Shown: positions 37,910-46,929 of the stretch, piece after piece
Layout of the letters: each line of letters starts with the position of its first letter
How positions within the stretch are numbered: position 1 is the first letter of the stretch
DNA from: Chitinophaga pinensis
GTDB taxonomy: Bacteria > Bacteroidota > Bacteroidia > Chitinophagales > UBA10324
Direction: 5' to 3'
Length of the DNA stretch: 64,000 bases
Assembly: GCA_945892775.1 (NCBI GenBank)
Contig: CAMDDP010000010.1
Location: 1-64,000 of the forward strand
The notes under the pieces: model-generated
The model's input: the letters and a program-made list of their open reading frames with translations, nothing else
Told to the model about the DNA's origin: nothing
Database searches by the model: none
Position numbers and translations under genes: made by a program

Positions 37910-38689
37910 TTAATTAGATTCTCTGTCTCTGCGTGGTTTATTACGACGGTCGCCACCGCGATCTCCACCTCTCTCTCTGTCACCACCTCTATCTCTTCTA
38001 TCAGCTCCTTGTTTTTGTTCAGTACCTGTAGTTTTTTGTCCAACATTCGGTGACAAGTCACGCTTTCCGAAAACCTCTCCTTTACAAATCCATACTTTTA
38101 TTCCTATTAACCCATAAACGGTCAATGCTTCACCTATTGCATAATCAATATCAGCACGAAGTGTATGAAGAGGAACACGACCTTGCTTTACTTCTTCAGA
38201 ACGCGCAATCTCCGCTCCACTTAAACGACCACTGATTCTGATTTTAATTCCTTCAGCTCCCATTCTCATAGCAGAAGCAACAGCCATTTTAACTGCACGA
38301 CGATAATTGATACGAGCTTCTATTTGACGGGCAATTGAATCTCCAACAACAGTGGCATCAATTTCAGGTCGGCGAATCTCAACAATATTAATTTGTACTT
38401 CCTTTCCGGTTAAGCCTTTCAACTCTTCCTTAATACGATCAACTTCTCCACCCCCTTTGCCAATAATAATACCAGGGCGTGAAGTGTGAATCGTTACAGT
38501 CAGACGATTTAGTGTGCGCTCAATTACGATGTTTGAAAGACCGCCTTTTGCTACGCGCACTTTTAAGTATTCTCGAACTTTAAAATCCCCTATTAATTTG
38601 TCGGCATACTTACTACCACCAAACCAATTTGAATCCCATCCGCGAACGATACCTAGTCTATTAGAAATCGGGTTTGTTTTTTGTCCCAT
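37910..38689 (-). CDS. rpsC: 30S ribosomal protein S3, with Arg/Gly-rich tail
   Basis: S3 forms part of the mRNA entry helicase. The N-terminal domain ([20 protein letters not shown]), KH domain ([20 protein letters not shown]) and C-terminal domain ([20 protein letters not shown], then [13 protein letters not shown]) are complete. Beyond about residue 215 an extra tail of roughly 40 residues is made of RDRGGDR-type repeats, adding a low-complexity RNA-binding-like extension to the usual protein. 259 residues. Confidence 0.97.
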   Translation of the reverse strand: MGQKTNPISNRLGIVRGWDSNWFGGSKYADKLIGDFKVREYLKVRVAKGGLSNIVIERTLNRLTVTIHTSRPGIIIGKGGGEVDRIKEELKGLTGKEVQINIVEIRRPEIDATVVGDSIARQIEARINYRRAVKMAVASAMRMGAEGIKIRISGRLSGAEIARSEEVKQGRVPLHTLRADIDYAIGEALTVYGLIGIKVWICKGEVFGKRDLSPNVGQKTTGTEQKQGADRRDRGGDRERGGDRGGDRRNKPRRDRESN

Positions 38690-38707
38690 TCAGTTATTGC
38701 TATTTTA

Positions 38708-39223
38708 TTAATCTACTTTTTTAGTTGACTTACTAATCTTAGTAATTTTCTCTTCAGTTTTTTCTATAACTTTTTTTGTAGCCGGTTTTTTTGTTGCTGT
38801 TTTTTTCTTCGGCGCTTCAATCACTTCAACAATTGGCTCTTCTTCTACAGACTCTTTAATTTCTTCAACTGAAGGATGAATGCGACTATCTACAATTAAA
38901 GTAACATGGTTAGAACGCTTACGTTTGCGATAGGCACGACCTTGAGGAGCAGGCAACCACCGCTTTAACATTGTTCCACCATCCACAAAAACTTCCTTAA
39001 CAAACAACCCACTATCTTCAGGATTTAAACCCTGATTTTTTTCTTTCCAATTGTTAGTAGCTGAGAGAAGTAGTTTCTCCACTTCGCGTGCAGGATGTTT
39101 GGTACTGAACTTCAAAATATTCAAAGCCTTTTCTACATCTACTCCACGAATCATGTCAACCACATATCTCATCTTACGAGGAGAAGTTGGTACATTTTTC
39201 AATATTGCTTTAGCTATTGCCAT
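38708..39223 (-). CDS. rplV: 50S ribosomal protein L22, with Lys-rich tail
   Basis: L22 lines the exit tunnel with its long loop. The core ([20 protein letters not shown], then [20 protein letters not shown]) is complete by about residue 118. A tail of some 50 residues follows, first acidic ([18 protein letters not shown]) and then lysine/threonine-rich ([18 protein letters not shown]). Total 171 residues versus about 110 in E. coli; such tails are frequent in this phylum. Confidence 0.97.
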   Translation of the reverse strand: MAIAKAILKNVPTSPRKMRYVVDMIRGVDVEKALNILKFSTKHPAREVEKLLLSATNNWKEKNQGLNPEDSGLFVKEVFVDGGTMLKRWLPAPQGRAYRKRKRSNHVTLIVDSRIHPSVEEIKESVEEEPIVEVIEAPKKKTATKKPATKKVIEKTEEKITKISKSTKKVD

Positions 39224-39246
39224 TGTGATTTCTTATCCTATTAATA

Positions 39247-39519
39247 TTAACTATCTACTTTCTTTGTTGAGTGACCTCTAAAGTTTCTTGTTGGAGAAAA
39301 CTCGCCGAGTTTGTGCCCCACCATGTTCTCGCTCACAAAAATTGGAATGAACTTGTTTCCATTATGAACTGCGAATGTGTGACCTACAAACCCTGGAGTA
39401 ATGGTCGAACGACGACTCCAAGTTTTAATCACACTCTTTTTGTTTGCCGTGTTCAACACATCAATCTTACCTTGTAAGTTATGATCAACATACGGACCTT
39501 TTTTTACTGACCTTGCCAT
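39247..39519 (-). CDS. rpsS: 30S ribosomal protein S19
   Basis: S19 forms the 30S head with S13. 90 residues: [20 protein letters not shown], then [20 protein letters not shown] and [19 protein letters not shown]. Standard place between rplB and rplV. Confidence 0.98.
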   Translation of the reverse strand: MARSVKKGPYVDHNLQGKIDVLNTANKKSVIKTWSRRSTITPGFVGHTFAVHNGNKFIPIFVSENMVGHKLGEFSPTRNFRGHSTKKVDS

Positions 39520-39555
39520 GCTTTTTTTCTTTCGTACTTTATTTAATTTAGCTGA

Positions 39556-40380
39556 TTACTTCTTTCTTCTGCTTACTATGAATTTACTACTTGGATTCTT
39601 CGGTTTACGTGTTTTCAAGCCTCTTGAATAAACATTGGTTCTTGATCTTGGTTGACCACCAGATGCTTTTCCCTCTCCACCACCCATTGGGTGATCTACT
39701 GGGTTCATGGCTACAGCACGAGTACGGGGCTTGATACCTTTCCAACGATTTGCTCCAGCTTTACCTTTCACCTCCAAACTGTGGTCAGGATTAGAAACCA
39801 TTCCAACTGTTGCCATACAAGTTAAAAGAATCTTACGAACTTCACCTGAAGGCATTTTTAAAACTGCATAACGTTCTTCTTTAGCGGCTAACTGCGCTGA
39901 TGCTCCTGCACTGCGAACCAACATTCCACCTTTACCTGGGTGCAATTCAACATTATGAATGATTGTGCCAAGGGGTAAATCTTTCAATGAAAGTGCATTT
40001 CCTAATTCGGGAGGGGCTGTAGGGCCACTCATTAACTTATCTCCTACTTTTAATCCGTTTGGAGAAAGTATGTATCTTCTTTCACCATCAGCATACATTA
40101 CCAAGGCGATGAATCCTGAACGATTTGGATCGTACTCAATTGTTTGCACTGCGCAACTAATGCCATGCTTATCGCGTTTCCAGTCAATCAAACGATACAT
40201 TTGCTTGTGACCACCACCAATGTATCGCATACTGCGTTTACCGGTATGATTACGACCACCCGTTCTTTGTTTCACTTCCAATAAACTCTTTTCAGGTTTG
40301 TTGGTGGTGATTTCAGTATAAGCATTACCGATTTTAAATCGGGTGCCGGGGGTTATGGGGTTAAACTTTTTTACTGGCAT
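39556..40380 (-). CDS. rplB: 50S ribosomal protein L2
   Basis: L2 is needed for peptidyl-transferase activity and subunit joining. Seen: [16 protein letters not shown], the RNA-binding part ([13 protein letters not shown]-like [20 protein letters not shown]), and the C-terminal block [19 protein letters not shown] with the conserved histidine. 274 residues, normal. Confidence 0.98.
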   Translation of the reverse strand: MPVKKFNPITPGTRFKIGNAYTEITTNKPEKSLLEVKQRTGGRNHTGKRSMRYIGGGHKQMYRLIDWKRDKHGISCAVQTIEYDPNRSGFIALVMYADGERRYILSPNGLKVGDKLMSGPTAPPELGNALSLKDLPLGTIIHNVELHPGKGGMLVRSAGASAQLAAKEERYAVLKMPSGEVRKILLTCMATVGMVSNPDHSLEVKGKAGANRWKGIKPRTRAVAMNPVDHPMGGGEGKASGGQPRSRTNVYSRGLKTRKPKNPSSKFIVSRRKK

Positions 40381-40409
40381 TTCTATTTTCCTTTATCCTG
40401 TTATGCTAA

Positions 40410-40706
40410 TTACACGCTTGCGTAGAAATCAATTGTTTCACCTTTAGCAAGTGTAACAATTGCCTTTTTCTTGTATCCTTTTACTCCTTTCAACACCCCT
40501 GTCTTTGTCATGCGCTGTTTATTTTTTCCAGGCATGATGGCTGTGGATATTGCTGCTACTTTAACACCATACATTTTTTCGACTGCCGTTTTGATTTGAA
40601 TCTTATTGGCATCGTTTGTAACCATGAAAACAAACTTGTTCAGCTTGCTTCCAAGATTGGTATTCTTTTCGGTGACCAACGGCCTAACTAAAACTTGAGT
40701 TGACAT
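40410..40706 (-). CDS. rplW: 50S ribosomal protein L23
   Basis: L23 is at the tunnel exit and docks trigger factor and SRP. 98 residues: VRPLVTEKNTNLGSKLNKFV, KIQIKTAVEKMYGVKVAAIS, with a C-terminal GYKKKAIVTLAKGETIDFYA. Standard place between rplD and rplB. Confidence 0.97.
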   Translation of the reverse strand: MSTQVLVRPLVTEKNTNLGSKLNKFVFMVTNDANKIQIKTAVEKMYGVKVAAISTAIMPGKNKQRMTKTGVLKGVKGYKKKAIVTLAKGETIDFYASV

Positions 40707-40733
40707 TTTTTTTCTTTTGTGCGCTATTAATTT

Positions 40734-41354
40734 TTATTTGCTTCCCATTGCTTTAATTGTGCCTTCAGCAAAAAGAAGATTTTTTGCTTTTAACACTTCG
40801 TAAGTATTCAAGCCACCTGCAGTAGTCAAGGTAATTCCTTCAATATTGCGTGTTGCTCTTTTCAAATTATCAGTAGCATCGTTTACCACTACCAAAGTTT
40901 TGCGTGAGGTCATCCCCAAGTTTTTCAATAAAGAAAAAGCTTCCTTGGTTCTATGCGTTGGTAAATTCATATCTTCGATAACAAAAATCTGATTCTCCTT
41001 TGCCTTTTGACTCAATGCTGAACGGCGAGCTAATTCTTTTTCTTTTGCGTTAACTTTGAAACTATAGTCGCGTGGTTTTGGCCCGAATACTCTTGCACCA
41101 CCACGAAGCAACCCTGCTTTAATGCTACCCTTACGAGCGCCACCGGTTCCTTTTTGCTTAATAAGCTTACGAGTTGAACCCGAAACATCTGATTTCTCTT
41201 TACTACTATGCGTACCCTGGCGCTGATTAGCAAGGTACTGCTTAACGGCAAGCCACATCACATGCTCATGTGGTTCAATTCCGAATATCTCGTCAGAGAT
41301 TTCTACTGTGCGACCGGTCTTGCTACCGTCTGTTTTTAATACTTCGAGTTTCAT
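40734..41354 (-). CDS. rplD: 50S ribosomal protein L4
   Basis: L4 lines the upper exit tunnel and, in E. coli, represses the S10 operon. Seen: the loop with [20 protein letters not shown] and [20 protein letters not shown], then the C-terminal globular part ([20 protein letters not shown]). 206 residues. Its start overlaps the rplC stop by 4 bases, which implies translational coupling. Confidence 0.98.
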   Translation of the reverse strand: MKLEVLKTDGSKTGRTVEISDEIFGIEPHEHVMWLAVKQYLANQRQGTHSSKEKSDVSGSTRKLIKQKGTGGARKGSIKAGLLRGGARVFGPKPRDYSFKVNAKEKELARRSALSQKAKENQIFVIEDMNLPTHRTKEAFSLLKNLGMTSRKTLVVVNDATDNLKRATRNIEGITLTTAGGLNTYEVLKAKNLLFAEGTIKAMGSK

Positions 41355-41974
41355 TTTGCGTTCTCAATTATTAAATATGAACCTTTAGCACCTGGAACAT
41401 TACCGTGAACAACAATTAGGTTTTGTTCTGGAAATATTTTCACCACTGTAAGATTTTGAACCTTCACTCTGTCGCCCCCCATTCTTCCTGCCATGCGCAT
41501 TCCTTTGAATACACGAGCTGGATAGGATGACCCACCTAATGACCCTGGCGCACGATTACGGTCGTGTTGCCCGTGGGTTCGCCCTCCAACACCATGAAAA
41601 CCATGACGCTTTACAACTCCCTGGAATCCTTTTCCCTTAGTTTTACCAATCACGTTAACCACTTCACCTTCAGTAAATATTTCGGATGTAACAGTTTCAC
41701 CTAATTTTTTATCCAATTCGCAATCACGAAATTCCACTACTTTACGAAGAGGTGCAGTACTTGCTTTCGCAAAGTGCCCTTTCATTGGTTTGGTTGTTGA
41801 TTTTTCTTTCTTTGGGTCAAAGCCAAGCTGCAAAGCATTGTAACCATCTATAGCAACAGTCTTGACTTGGGTAACCACACATGGTCCGGCTTCGATAACC
41901 GTACAAGCTACCTGCTTTCCCTGTTGATCAAATATGCTGGTCATTCCGACCTTTTTTCCTAAGATTCCCTTCAT
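41351..41974 (-). CDS. rplC: 50S ribosomal protein L3
   Basis: An early 50S assembly protein whose loop reaches the peptidyl-transferase centre. Seen: [20 protein letters not shown], the signature [40 protein letters not shown]. The tip Gln that PrmB methylates lies in the segment THGQHD. 207 residues. Confidence 0.98.
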   Translation of the reverse strand: MKGILGKKVGMTSIFDQQGKQVACTVIEAGPCVVTQVKTVAIDGYNALQLGFDPKKEKSTTKPMKGHFAKASTAPLRKVVEFRDCELDKKLGETVTSEIFTEGEVVNVIGKTKGKGFQGVVKRHGFHGVGGRTHGQHDRNRAPGSLGGSSYPARVFKGMRMAGRMGGDRVKVQNLTVVKIFPEQNLIVVHGNVPGAKGSYLIIENAK

Positions 41975-42037
41975 GCGTAGTACTTCTTTTTATCTTGTTG
42001 GGCTTCCTTAAAATAAAAAAACCCCTCGGTTTATCAA

Positions 42038-42343
42038 TTAGCCTTTAATGCTTATCTCAACCCCGCTGGGTAATTCCAGTTTACTCAGCGCATCCACTGT
42101 TTTGGATGATGAGGTGTAGATGTCTAACAATCTTTTGTATGTACAAATTTGAAATTGGTCGCGTGCCTTTTTGTTCACATGCGGTGAGCGAAGAACAGTA
42201 ATGATCTTCGTTTCGGTAGGTAACGGGATTGGTCCTGTTACTACTGCGCCGGTGCTGCGAACGGTCTTAACAATCTTCTCGCAACTCTTATCTACCAGAT
42301 TATGGTCGTAAGATAATAGCTTGATTCTGATTCTTTGTGACAT
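42038..42343 (-). CDS. rpsJ: 30S ribosomal protein S10
   Basis: S10 is both a ribosomal protein and, as NusE, an antitermination partner of NusB. 101 residues: [40 protein letters not shown], and [20 protein letters not shown]. It heads the S10-type unit behind a strong promoter (42377-42406). It is separated from fusA by an XRE-family regulator gene. Confidence 0.98.
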   Translation of the reverse strand: MSQRIRIKLLSYDHNLVDKSCEKIVKTVRSTGAVVTGPIPLPTETKIITVLRSPHVNKKARDQFQICTYKRLLDIYTSSSKTVDALSKLELPSGVEISIKG

Positions 42344-42376
42344 GCGATTTCAATGAGCTTTTTAAAAAGAGGACTG

Positions 42377-42406
42377 CAAAAGTAATTTTATCAGTCAAAT
42401 AAACAA
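42377..42406 (-). promoter_or_regulatory. Promoter of the rpsJ-rpsN operon
   Basis: Minus strand TTG (42406-42404), 19-base spacer, TACTTTTG (42384-42377), followed by CAGTCC. It is 34 bases upstream of the rpsJ start and matches the Bacteroidota consensus in full. Confidence 0.82.
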
Positions 42407-42511
42407 TAGGCCATTGAAAAATATTTTTTAATAACTAAATATAATGTGAAAACACAAGTGTGATTGGTCACATAACGTTCAAATAGAGTGTTTTTAAGAA
42501 GAAAAGTATTT

Positions 42512-43309
42512 TCATCCTAATCGTTGCTTCATGGCGTCAACTTCGTGTTCAATAACCGAAATGGATTTTAATAAATCATCTCTTGATGCAGGATAGGGAA
42601 TTTCGTTACTAATAAAATTACAAAATTTCCACACTTCACGCACATCAACTATATTTATTTCATAGGGTTTATAAAACTGATTTAGAGAGTGAAGAATCAT
42701 GCGCTTCCTTTTTTTAATTTGGTTGATGACGATTTTAAAAACAATTCCTTCGTCGCGGGTGAGAATGACATATGCATTCCCATCTTTTATCTCGTACCAG
42801 TTTTCTAAATACTCTGCAATCACATAACTTTTATCTGGTATCGGCAACATTGAATCGCCACTAATTTGAAACATACGATACTTTCTGTCATTGAATAAAA
42901 TTGGCAGCTGAAAGGAAGGTAATTTTTTTATGAAATCAAGGTCAGCATAACCATTCTTATATCCTGCTGCGGCTTTAAGCTGAACAACTTCAATATTCTC
43001 GTTATTTTTTTCGTCAATAGTAGTAGCGAGCACGCGCAATTTAGACCCTCGAATAAATGTGTCGCTTCCCGATTCTATTTCCTCCAATTTATTTTCTGAA
43101 AGTTTAGTTAGATTAACACGAATGAGTGTGTCAATGGAAGTTTTATAATAATCTGAAAACAACTGTAAAGCCTCAATCGTTGGGTTCACAACACTTCCAT
43201 TTTCATAACTATTTAAAGTGGAGCGACTGAGATTCATTTCGGCTGCTACAACTTCCTGTGTTAATCCTTTTCTGTTGCGAAAAAATTTTATATTGGAATT
43301 GAAATACAT
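42512..43309 (-). CDS. XRE-family transcriptional regulator with S24 (LexA-like) domain
   Basis: 265 residues. An N-terminal helix-turn-helix (about 5-60, RNRKGLTQEVVAAEMNLSRS) binds DNA. A C-terminal peptidase-S24 fold carries the LexA-type Ser/Lys dyad: Ser153 in ISGDSMLP and Lys192 in GIVFKIV. An Ala115-Gly116 pair in LKAAAGYKNGY sits where LexA-type repressors cleave themselves, so autoproteolysis is possible. A coiled coil may close the chain (ISVIEHEVDAMKQRL). It resembles phage-type repressors but no phage gene is near. It lies between fusA and rpsJ, in the same direction, and no terminator is visible between it and rpsJ. What it controls is unknown; an inverted repeat upstream (43366-43419) suggests self-control. 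Confidence 0.85.
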   Translation of the reverse strand: MYFNSNIKFFRNRKGLTQEVVAAEMNLSRSTLNSYENGSVVNPTIEALQLFSDYYKTSIDTLIRVNLTKLSENKLEEIESGSDTFIRGSKLRVLATTIDEKNNENIEVVQLKAAAGYKNGYADLDFIKKLPSFQLPILFNDRKYRMFQISGDSMLPIPDKSYVIAEYLENWYEIKDGNAYVILTRDEGIVFKIVINQIKKRKRMILHSLNQFYKPYEINIVDVREVWKFCNFISNEIPYPASRDDLLKSISVIEHEVDAMKQRLG

Positions 43310-43610
43310 ACTTAATTCTATTTTCTGAGTTGTGATTTTGAATTATTTACAAAGCAATTTAATTTTTATTTTTGTCTATATTACAATCTTATATATGTTT
43401 TTATTACAGACAAAAATAATTACAAAATTATTTCTTACAAATTAATCTCTATCAAACTACTCAACCAGTTGGTCAACATAAAGTACATGGAATTAGACTC
43501 GTTTTCAATATTTGTATAGTAGTCACCTAAAGATGCAATGGGGACATGGTGCGAATATGAGGAGCTATTTCAAAAAGAAATACCAACTATTGAAACACCC
43601 ATAAAAATAA
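43310..43610. other. Control region upstream of the XRE/S24 regulator
   Basis: The gap between the regulator and the fusA terminator is very AT-rich. It holds a 12-bp inverted repeat (43366-43377 and 43408-43419), five copies of TTACA (from 43347, 43381, 43404, 43420 and 43435), and otherwise no convincing gene. Tiny frames near 43538 look random. Confidence 0.5.
43366..43419. promoter_or_regulatory. Inverted repeat, candidate operator of the XRE/S24 regulator
   Basis: TTATTTTTGTCT (43366-43377) and AGACAAAAATAA (43408-43419) are exact reverse complements with a 30-base centre. They lie 57 to 110 bases upstream of the regulator's ATG. The distance and the DNA-binding product suggest an autoregulatory operator; a hairpin in the leader is the alternative. 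Confidence 0.5.
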
Positions 43611-43640
43611 AAAATCCGCTTGAGTTTCCCAAAGCGGATT
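43611..43640 (-). terminator. Terminator of the rpsL-rpsG-fusA operon
   Basis: Perfect 10-bp arms (43611-43620 and 43631-43640, AAATCCGCTT type), 10-base loop, then TTTTTATTTTTATGG on the minus strand. It is 24 bases past the fusA stop. Confidence 0.9.
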
Positions 43641-43663
43641 TAAAAATTTTAAGAAGTCAATAA

Positions 43664-45802
43664 TTAATCAGCAGCAGCCTTCTGTCTTCCTTTTGCTTTT
43701 GCAATTACTTCTTCGGCCACATTGTTTGGCGCAGGAGCATAGTGCGAAAATTCCATTATAGAAGTTGCACGGCCCGATGAAATAGTACGCAACTGAGTTA
43801 CATAACCAAACATTTCGCTAAGTGGAACTTTTGCTTTAATGATCTGTGCATTCGCCTTCATTTCCATACTTTCCAATTGACCACGGCGACGGTTCATATC
43901 ACCAACTACATCACCGGTGTATTCTTCAGGTGAAACAATTTCCACTTTCATAATCGGCTCCAGTAAAATCGGTTTCGCTTTGCGGCAAGCTTCGCGGAAT
44001 GCATACTTCGCACAAATTTCGAACGACATAGCATCAGAGTCAACCGCGTGGAAAGAACCATCAAACAAACGAACTTTTAAATCTTCAACCTGGTAACCCG
44101 CTAAGACACCACTGTTCATTGCTTCCTTAAATCCTTTTTCAATAGAAGGAATGAACTCACGAGGAATAGATCCACCAAAAACATCATTGATAAATACCAA
44201 TCCTTTTTCTTCAGGACCAACAGGGCCAACTTCAACAATAATATCAGCAAATTTACCACGACCACCCGACTGCTTCTTGAACAACTCACGATGTTCAATG
44301 GTTTTAGAAATAGTTTCTTTATAAGCCACCATAGGAGCACCTTGATTACACTCTACTTTAAATTCACGCTTCAAACGATCAACAATAATTTCCAAGTGCA
44401 ACTCACCCATTCCGCTGATAATAGTCTGGCTGGTTTCATCATCGGTTCTAACTTTAAAGGTTGGATCCTCTTCAGAAAGTTTATTTAGCGCCATTCCTAA
44501 TTTATCTACATCTGTCTGTGTCTTTGCTTCAATAGCAATACTGATTACAGGGTCAGGGAATTTAATATTCTCAAGAATAATAGGATGTTTTTCATCACAA
44601 AGAGTATCACCGGTTTTTATTTCTTTAAAACCAACAGCGGCTCCAATATCACCTGCTTCAATTGTCTCTACAGGATTTTGTTTGTTCGCATGCATCTGGA
44701 AAATACGGGATATACGCTCCTTCTTTCCCGAACGAGTGTTCAATACATAAGAGCCCGCATCTAATTTACCAGAATAGGCACGAAAGAAAGCCAAACGACC
44801 AACAAATGGATCAGTCATAATCTTAAATGCCAGTGCAGAGAATGGTTCCTTGGTATCTGGACGACGCAAAATTTCTTCATTGGTGTTGGGATCAATTCCG
44901 ATTACGGCTTCAATATCCATAGGCGATGGAAGGTACTGAACCACCGCATCCAAAGCCGCCTGCACTCCTTTATTTTTAAAAGAAGAACCGCACATCATCG
45001 GGATGATGGAGATGTCAATCGTTGCACGACGAATGGCATTACGGATTTCTTCAACTGATATAGAATTTTCATCGCTGAAATACTTTTCCATTATTTTATC
45101 ATCATATTCAGCAACGGCTTCAATCATATTTTTTCTCCACTCTTTCACATCTGCCTTCATATCTTCTGGAATAGGAATTTCTTTGAAAGTCATTCCCTGT
45201 GTATCATCATCCCAAACAATTGCTTTATTTAAAACAAGATCCACTACTCCTTTAAATGTTTCTTCAGCTCCAATAGGCAACTGAAGCGGAACAGGATTAG
45301 CACCTAATTTTTCTTTTACTTGTTTTACAACATCTAAAAAATCAGCCCCACTGCGATCCATTTTATTTACAAATCCAATGCGCGGAACTTTGTACCGATT
45401 TGCCTGACGCCAAACGGTTTCTGACTGTGGTTCAACACCTGAAACGGCGCAGAACAATGCAACCAAACCATCCAATACACGAAGTGAACGCTCTACCTCC
45501 ACAGTAAAGTCCACATGGCCTGGCGTATCAATGATGTTGAATTTATATTGCTGAGTAGCATCAATTTTTTCACCCTGATTAGTGGGGTACTGCCAGAAGC
45601 AAGTTGTAGCAGCTGAAGTAATGGTAATTCCACGCTCCTTCTCTTGAACCATCCAATCCATTGTAGCGGCACCATCGTGTACCTCTCCAATTTTATGTGA
45701 TACACCGGTATAATATAGTATCCGTTCTGTAGTGGTTGTTTTACCCGCATCAATGTGCGCAGCAATGCCAATGTTCCTTGTGAACTTTAAATCGTAAGCC
45801 AT
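43664..45802 (-). CDS. fusA: Elongation factor G
   Basis: The translocase GTPase. 712 residues: P-loop [18 protein letters not shown], switch I ([20 protein letters not shown]), G3 [10 protein letters not shown]4 [10 protein letters not shown], then domains II to V with [18 protein letters not shown]. The length is standard. It is third in the str operon and no tuf follows. A terminator closes the operon behind it. Confidence 0.98.
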   Translation of the reverse strand: MAYDLKFTRNIGIAAHIDAGKTTTTERILYYTGVSHKIGEVHDGAATMDWMVQEKERGITITSAATTCFWQYPTNQGEKIDATQQYKFNIIDTPGHVDFTVEVERSLRVLDGLVALFCAVSGVEPQSETVWRQANRYKVPRIGFVNKMDRSGADFLDVVKQVKEKLGANPVPLQLPIGAEETFKGVVDLVLNKAIVWDDDTQGMTFKEIPIPEDMKADVKEWRKNMIEAVAEYDDKIMEKYFSDENSISVEEIRNAIRRATIDISIIPMMCGSSFKNKGVQAALDAVVQYLPSPMDIEAVIGIDPNTNEEILRRPDTKEPFSALAFKIMTDPFVGRLAFFRAYSGKLDAGSYVLNTRSGKKERISRIFQMHANKQNPVETIEAGDIGAAVGFKEIKTGDTLCDEKHPIILENIKFPDPVISIAIEAKTQTDVDKLGMALNKLSEEDPTFKVRTDDETSQTIISGMGELHLEIIVDRLKREFKVECNQGAPMVAYKETISKTIEHRELFKKQSGGRGKFADIIVEVGPVGPEEKGLVFINDVFGGSIPREFIPSIEKGFKEAMNSGVLAGYQVEDLKVRLFDGSFHAVDSDAMSFEICAKYAFREACRKAKPILLEPIMKVEIVSPEEYTGDVVGDMNRRRGQLESMEMKANAQIIKAKVPLSEMFGYVTQLRTISSGRATSIMEFSHYAPAPNNVAEEVIAKAKGRQKAAAD

Positions 45803-45822
45803 AAAATTAAATTGATAAGTTG

Positions 45823-46290
45823 TTAAACTCTGAAATGCGCAAAAGCCTTGTTAGCTTCAGCCATCTTGTGAACATCTTCTTTCTTCTTGAAGGCAGCACC
45901 TTCACCTTTAGTAGCAGCAATAATTTCTGCCGCTAATTTATCAGCCATTGATTTACCATTACGATCAGCAGCATATTTGATCATCCAAGTCATCGCCATA
46001 AAAGTGCGACGAGTGGGGCGAACCTCACTAGGAATCTGGAAGGTTGAACCTCCAATTCGGCGACTACGAACTTCAACATTCGGCCCAATATTTTCCATTG
46101 CCTTCTTCCACATTTCATGTCCACTTTCTTTAGTAACATCCGCTACTTTATCAAATGTATCATAGACAATTTTGTAAGCAACAGATTTTTTACCTTGCTT
46201 CATAAGGGTGTTTACAAAGCGAGTAATCATCGGATCATTAAATTTTGGGTCCGGTAAAAGGGCTTTCTTTTTTGCGCGAGTCTTTCTCAT
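45823..46290 (-). CDS. rpsG: 30S ribosomal protein S7
   Basis: A primary 16S rRNA-binding protein of the 30S head, next to the E site. 155 residues: [60 protein letters not shown], and the C-terminal [11 protein letters not shown]. Between rpsL and fusA with a 20-base gap to the latter. Confidence 0.98.
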   Translation of the reverse strand: MRKTRAKKKALLPDPKFNDPMITRFVNTLMKQGKKSVAYKIVYDTFDKVADVTKESGHEMWKKAMENIGPNVEVRSRRIGGSTFQIPSEVRPTRRTFMAMTWMIKYAADRNGKSMADKLAAEIIAATKGEGAAFKKKEDVHKMAEANKAFAHFRV

Positions 46291-46327
46291 TATTACTTAT
46301 TACTGAATTATCAGTTTGAATTATTAA

Positions 46328-46732
46328 TTATTTCTTTTTTGCGGCAACAGCGGGAGCACCGGCTTTAGGGCGCTTGGTTCCGTACTTGCTACGACTTTGT
46401 TTACGGTCATTTACTCCAGCGGTATCCAAGGCACCACGAACAATGTGGTAACGAACTCCAGGTAAATCTTTTACACGACCTCCGCGAATTAACACAATGG
46501 AGTGCTCCTGAAGGTTATGCCCTTCACCAGGTATATAAGAGATAACTTCAATGCCATTGGTCAGGCGAACTTTTGCCACCTTACGCAAAGCTGAGTTTGG
46601 CTTCTTGGGTGTTGTGGTGTACACTTTTGTACAAACGCCACGCTTTTGAGGACTAGCATTAAGTGCGCGAGACTTGCTCTTCGCCTTAATGATTTTACGA
46701 CCTTTTCTTACAAGTTGTTGAATGGTAGGCAT
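46328..46732 (-). CDS. rpsL: 30S ribosomal protein S12
   Basis: S12 sits at the decoding centre and is the site of streptomycin-resistance changes. 134 residues: [40 protein letters not shown] (with the sensitive-type lysine), and [20 protein letters not shown]. First gene of the str-type operon with a promoter upstream. Confidence 0.98.
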   Translation of the reverse strand: MPTIQQLVRKGRKIIKAKSKSRALNASPQKRGVCTKVYTTTPKKPNSALRKVAKVRLTNGIEVISYIPGEGHNLQEHSIVLIRGGRVKDLPGVRYHIVRGALDTAGVNDRKQSRSKYGTKRPKAGAPAVAAKKK

Positions 46733-46765
46733 TCAGTGTTATTTTACTTTATTTTTTTGGGACGG

Positions 46766-46796
46766 CAAAGGAAAACAATAAAAGTCAAAATATCAA
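46766..46796 (-). promoter_or_regulatory. Likely promoter of rpsL-rpsG-fusA
   Basis: Minus strand TTG (46796-46794), 20-base spacer, TTCCTTTG (46773-46766), followed by CCGTCCC. It differs from TAnnTTTG in one base and uses a 20-base spacer, but shares the downstream GTCCC with the infA promoter. 33 bases before rpsL. Confidence 0.6.
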
Positions 46797-46929
46797 CACC
46801 GTTTCACGAAAAAGATTATTAAATCAAAAAGCCCCTTTTTATGCTCATTTCTAAAGCAAAAATGATTTTCACTTTTTAGTTTGCAGGTAACTTGAAATTT
46901 TATCTTTACCGCCCTCATAAAAAACACTC

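Noticed and set aside
42512-43309. A prophage remnant suggested by the XRE/S24 regulator
   Set aside because: No integrase, structural or other phage gene is nearby, and similar solitary regulators occur in Bacteroidota.
43538-43663. A 41-codon frame upstream of the XRE/S24 regulator, starting MGTWCEYEELFQKEIPT
   Set aside because: It runs through the fusA terminator hairpin and has no ribosome-binding site or recognisable pattern.
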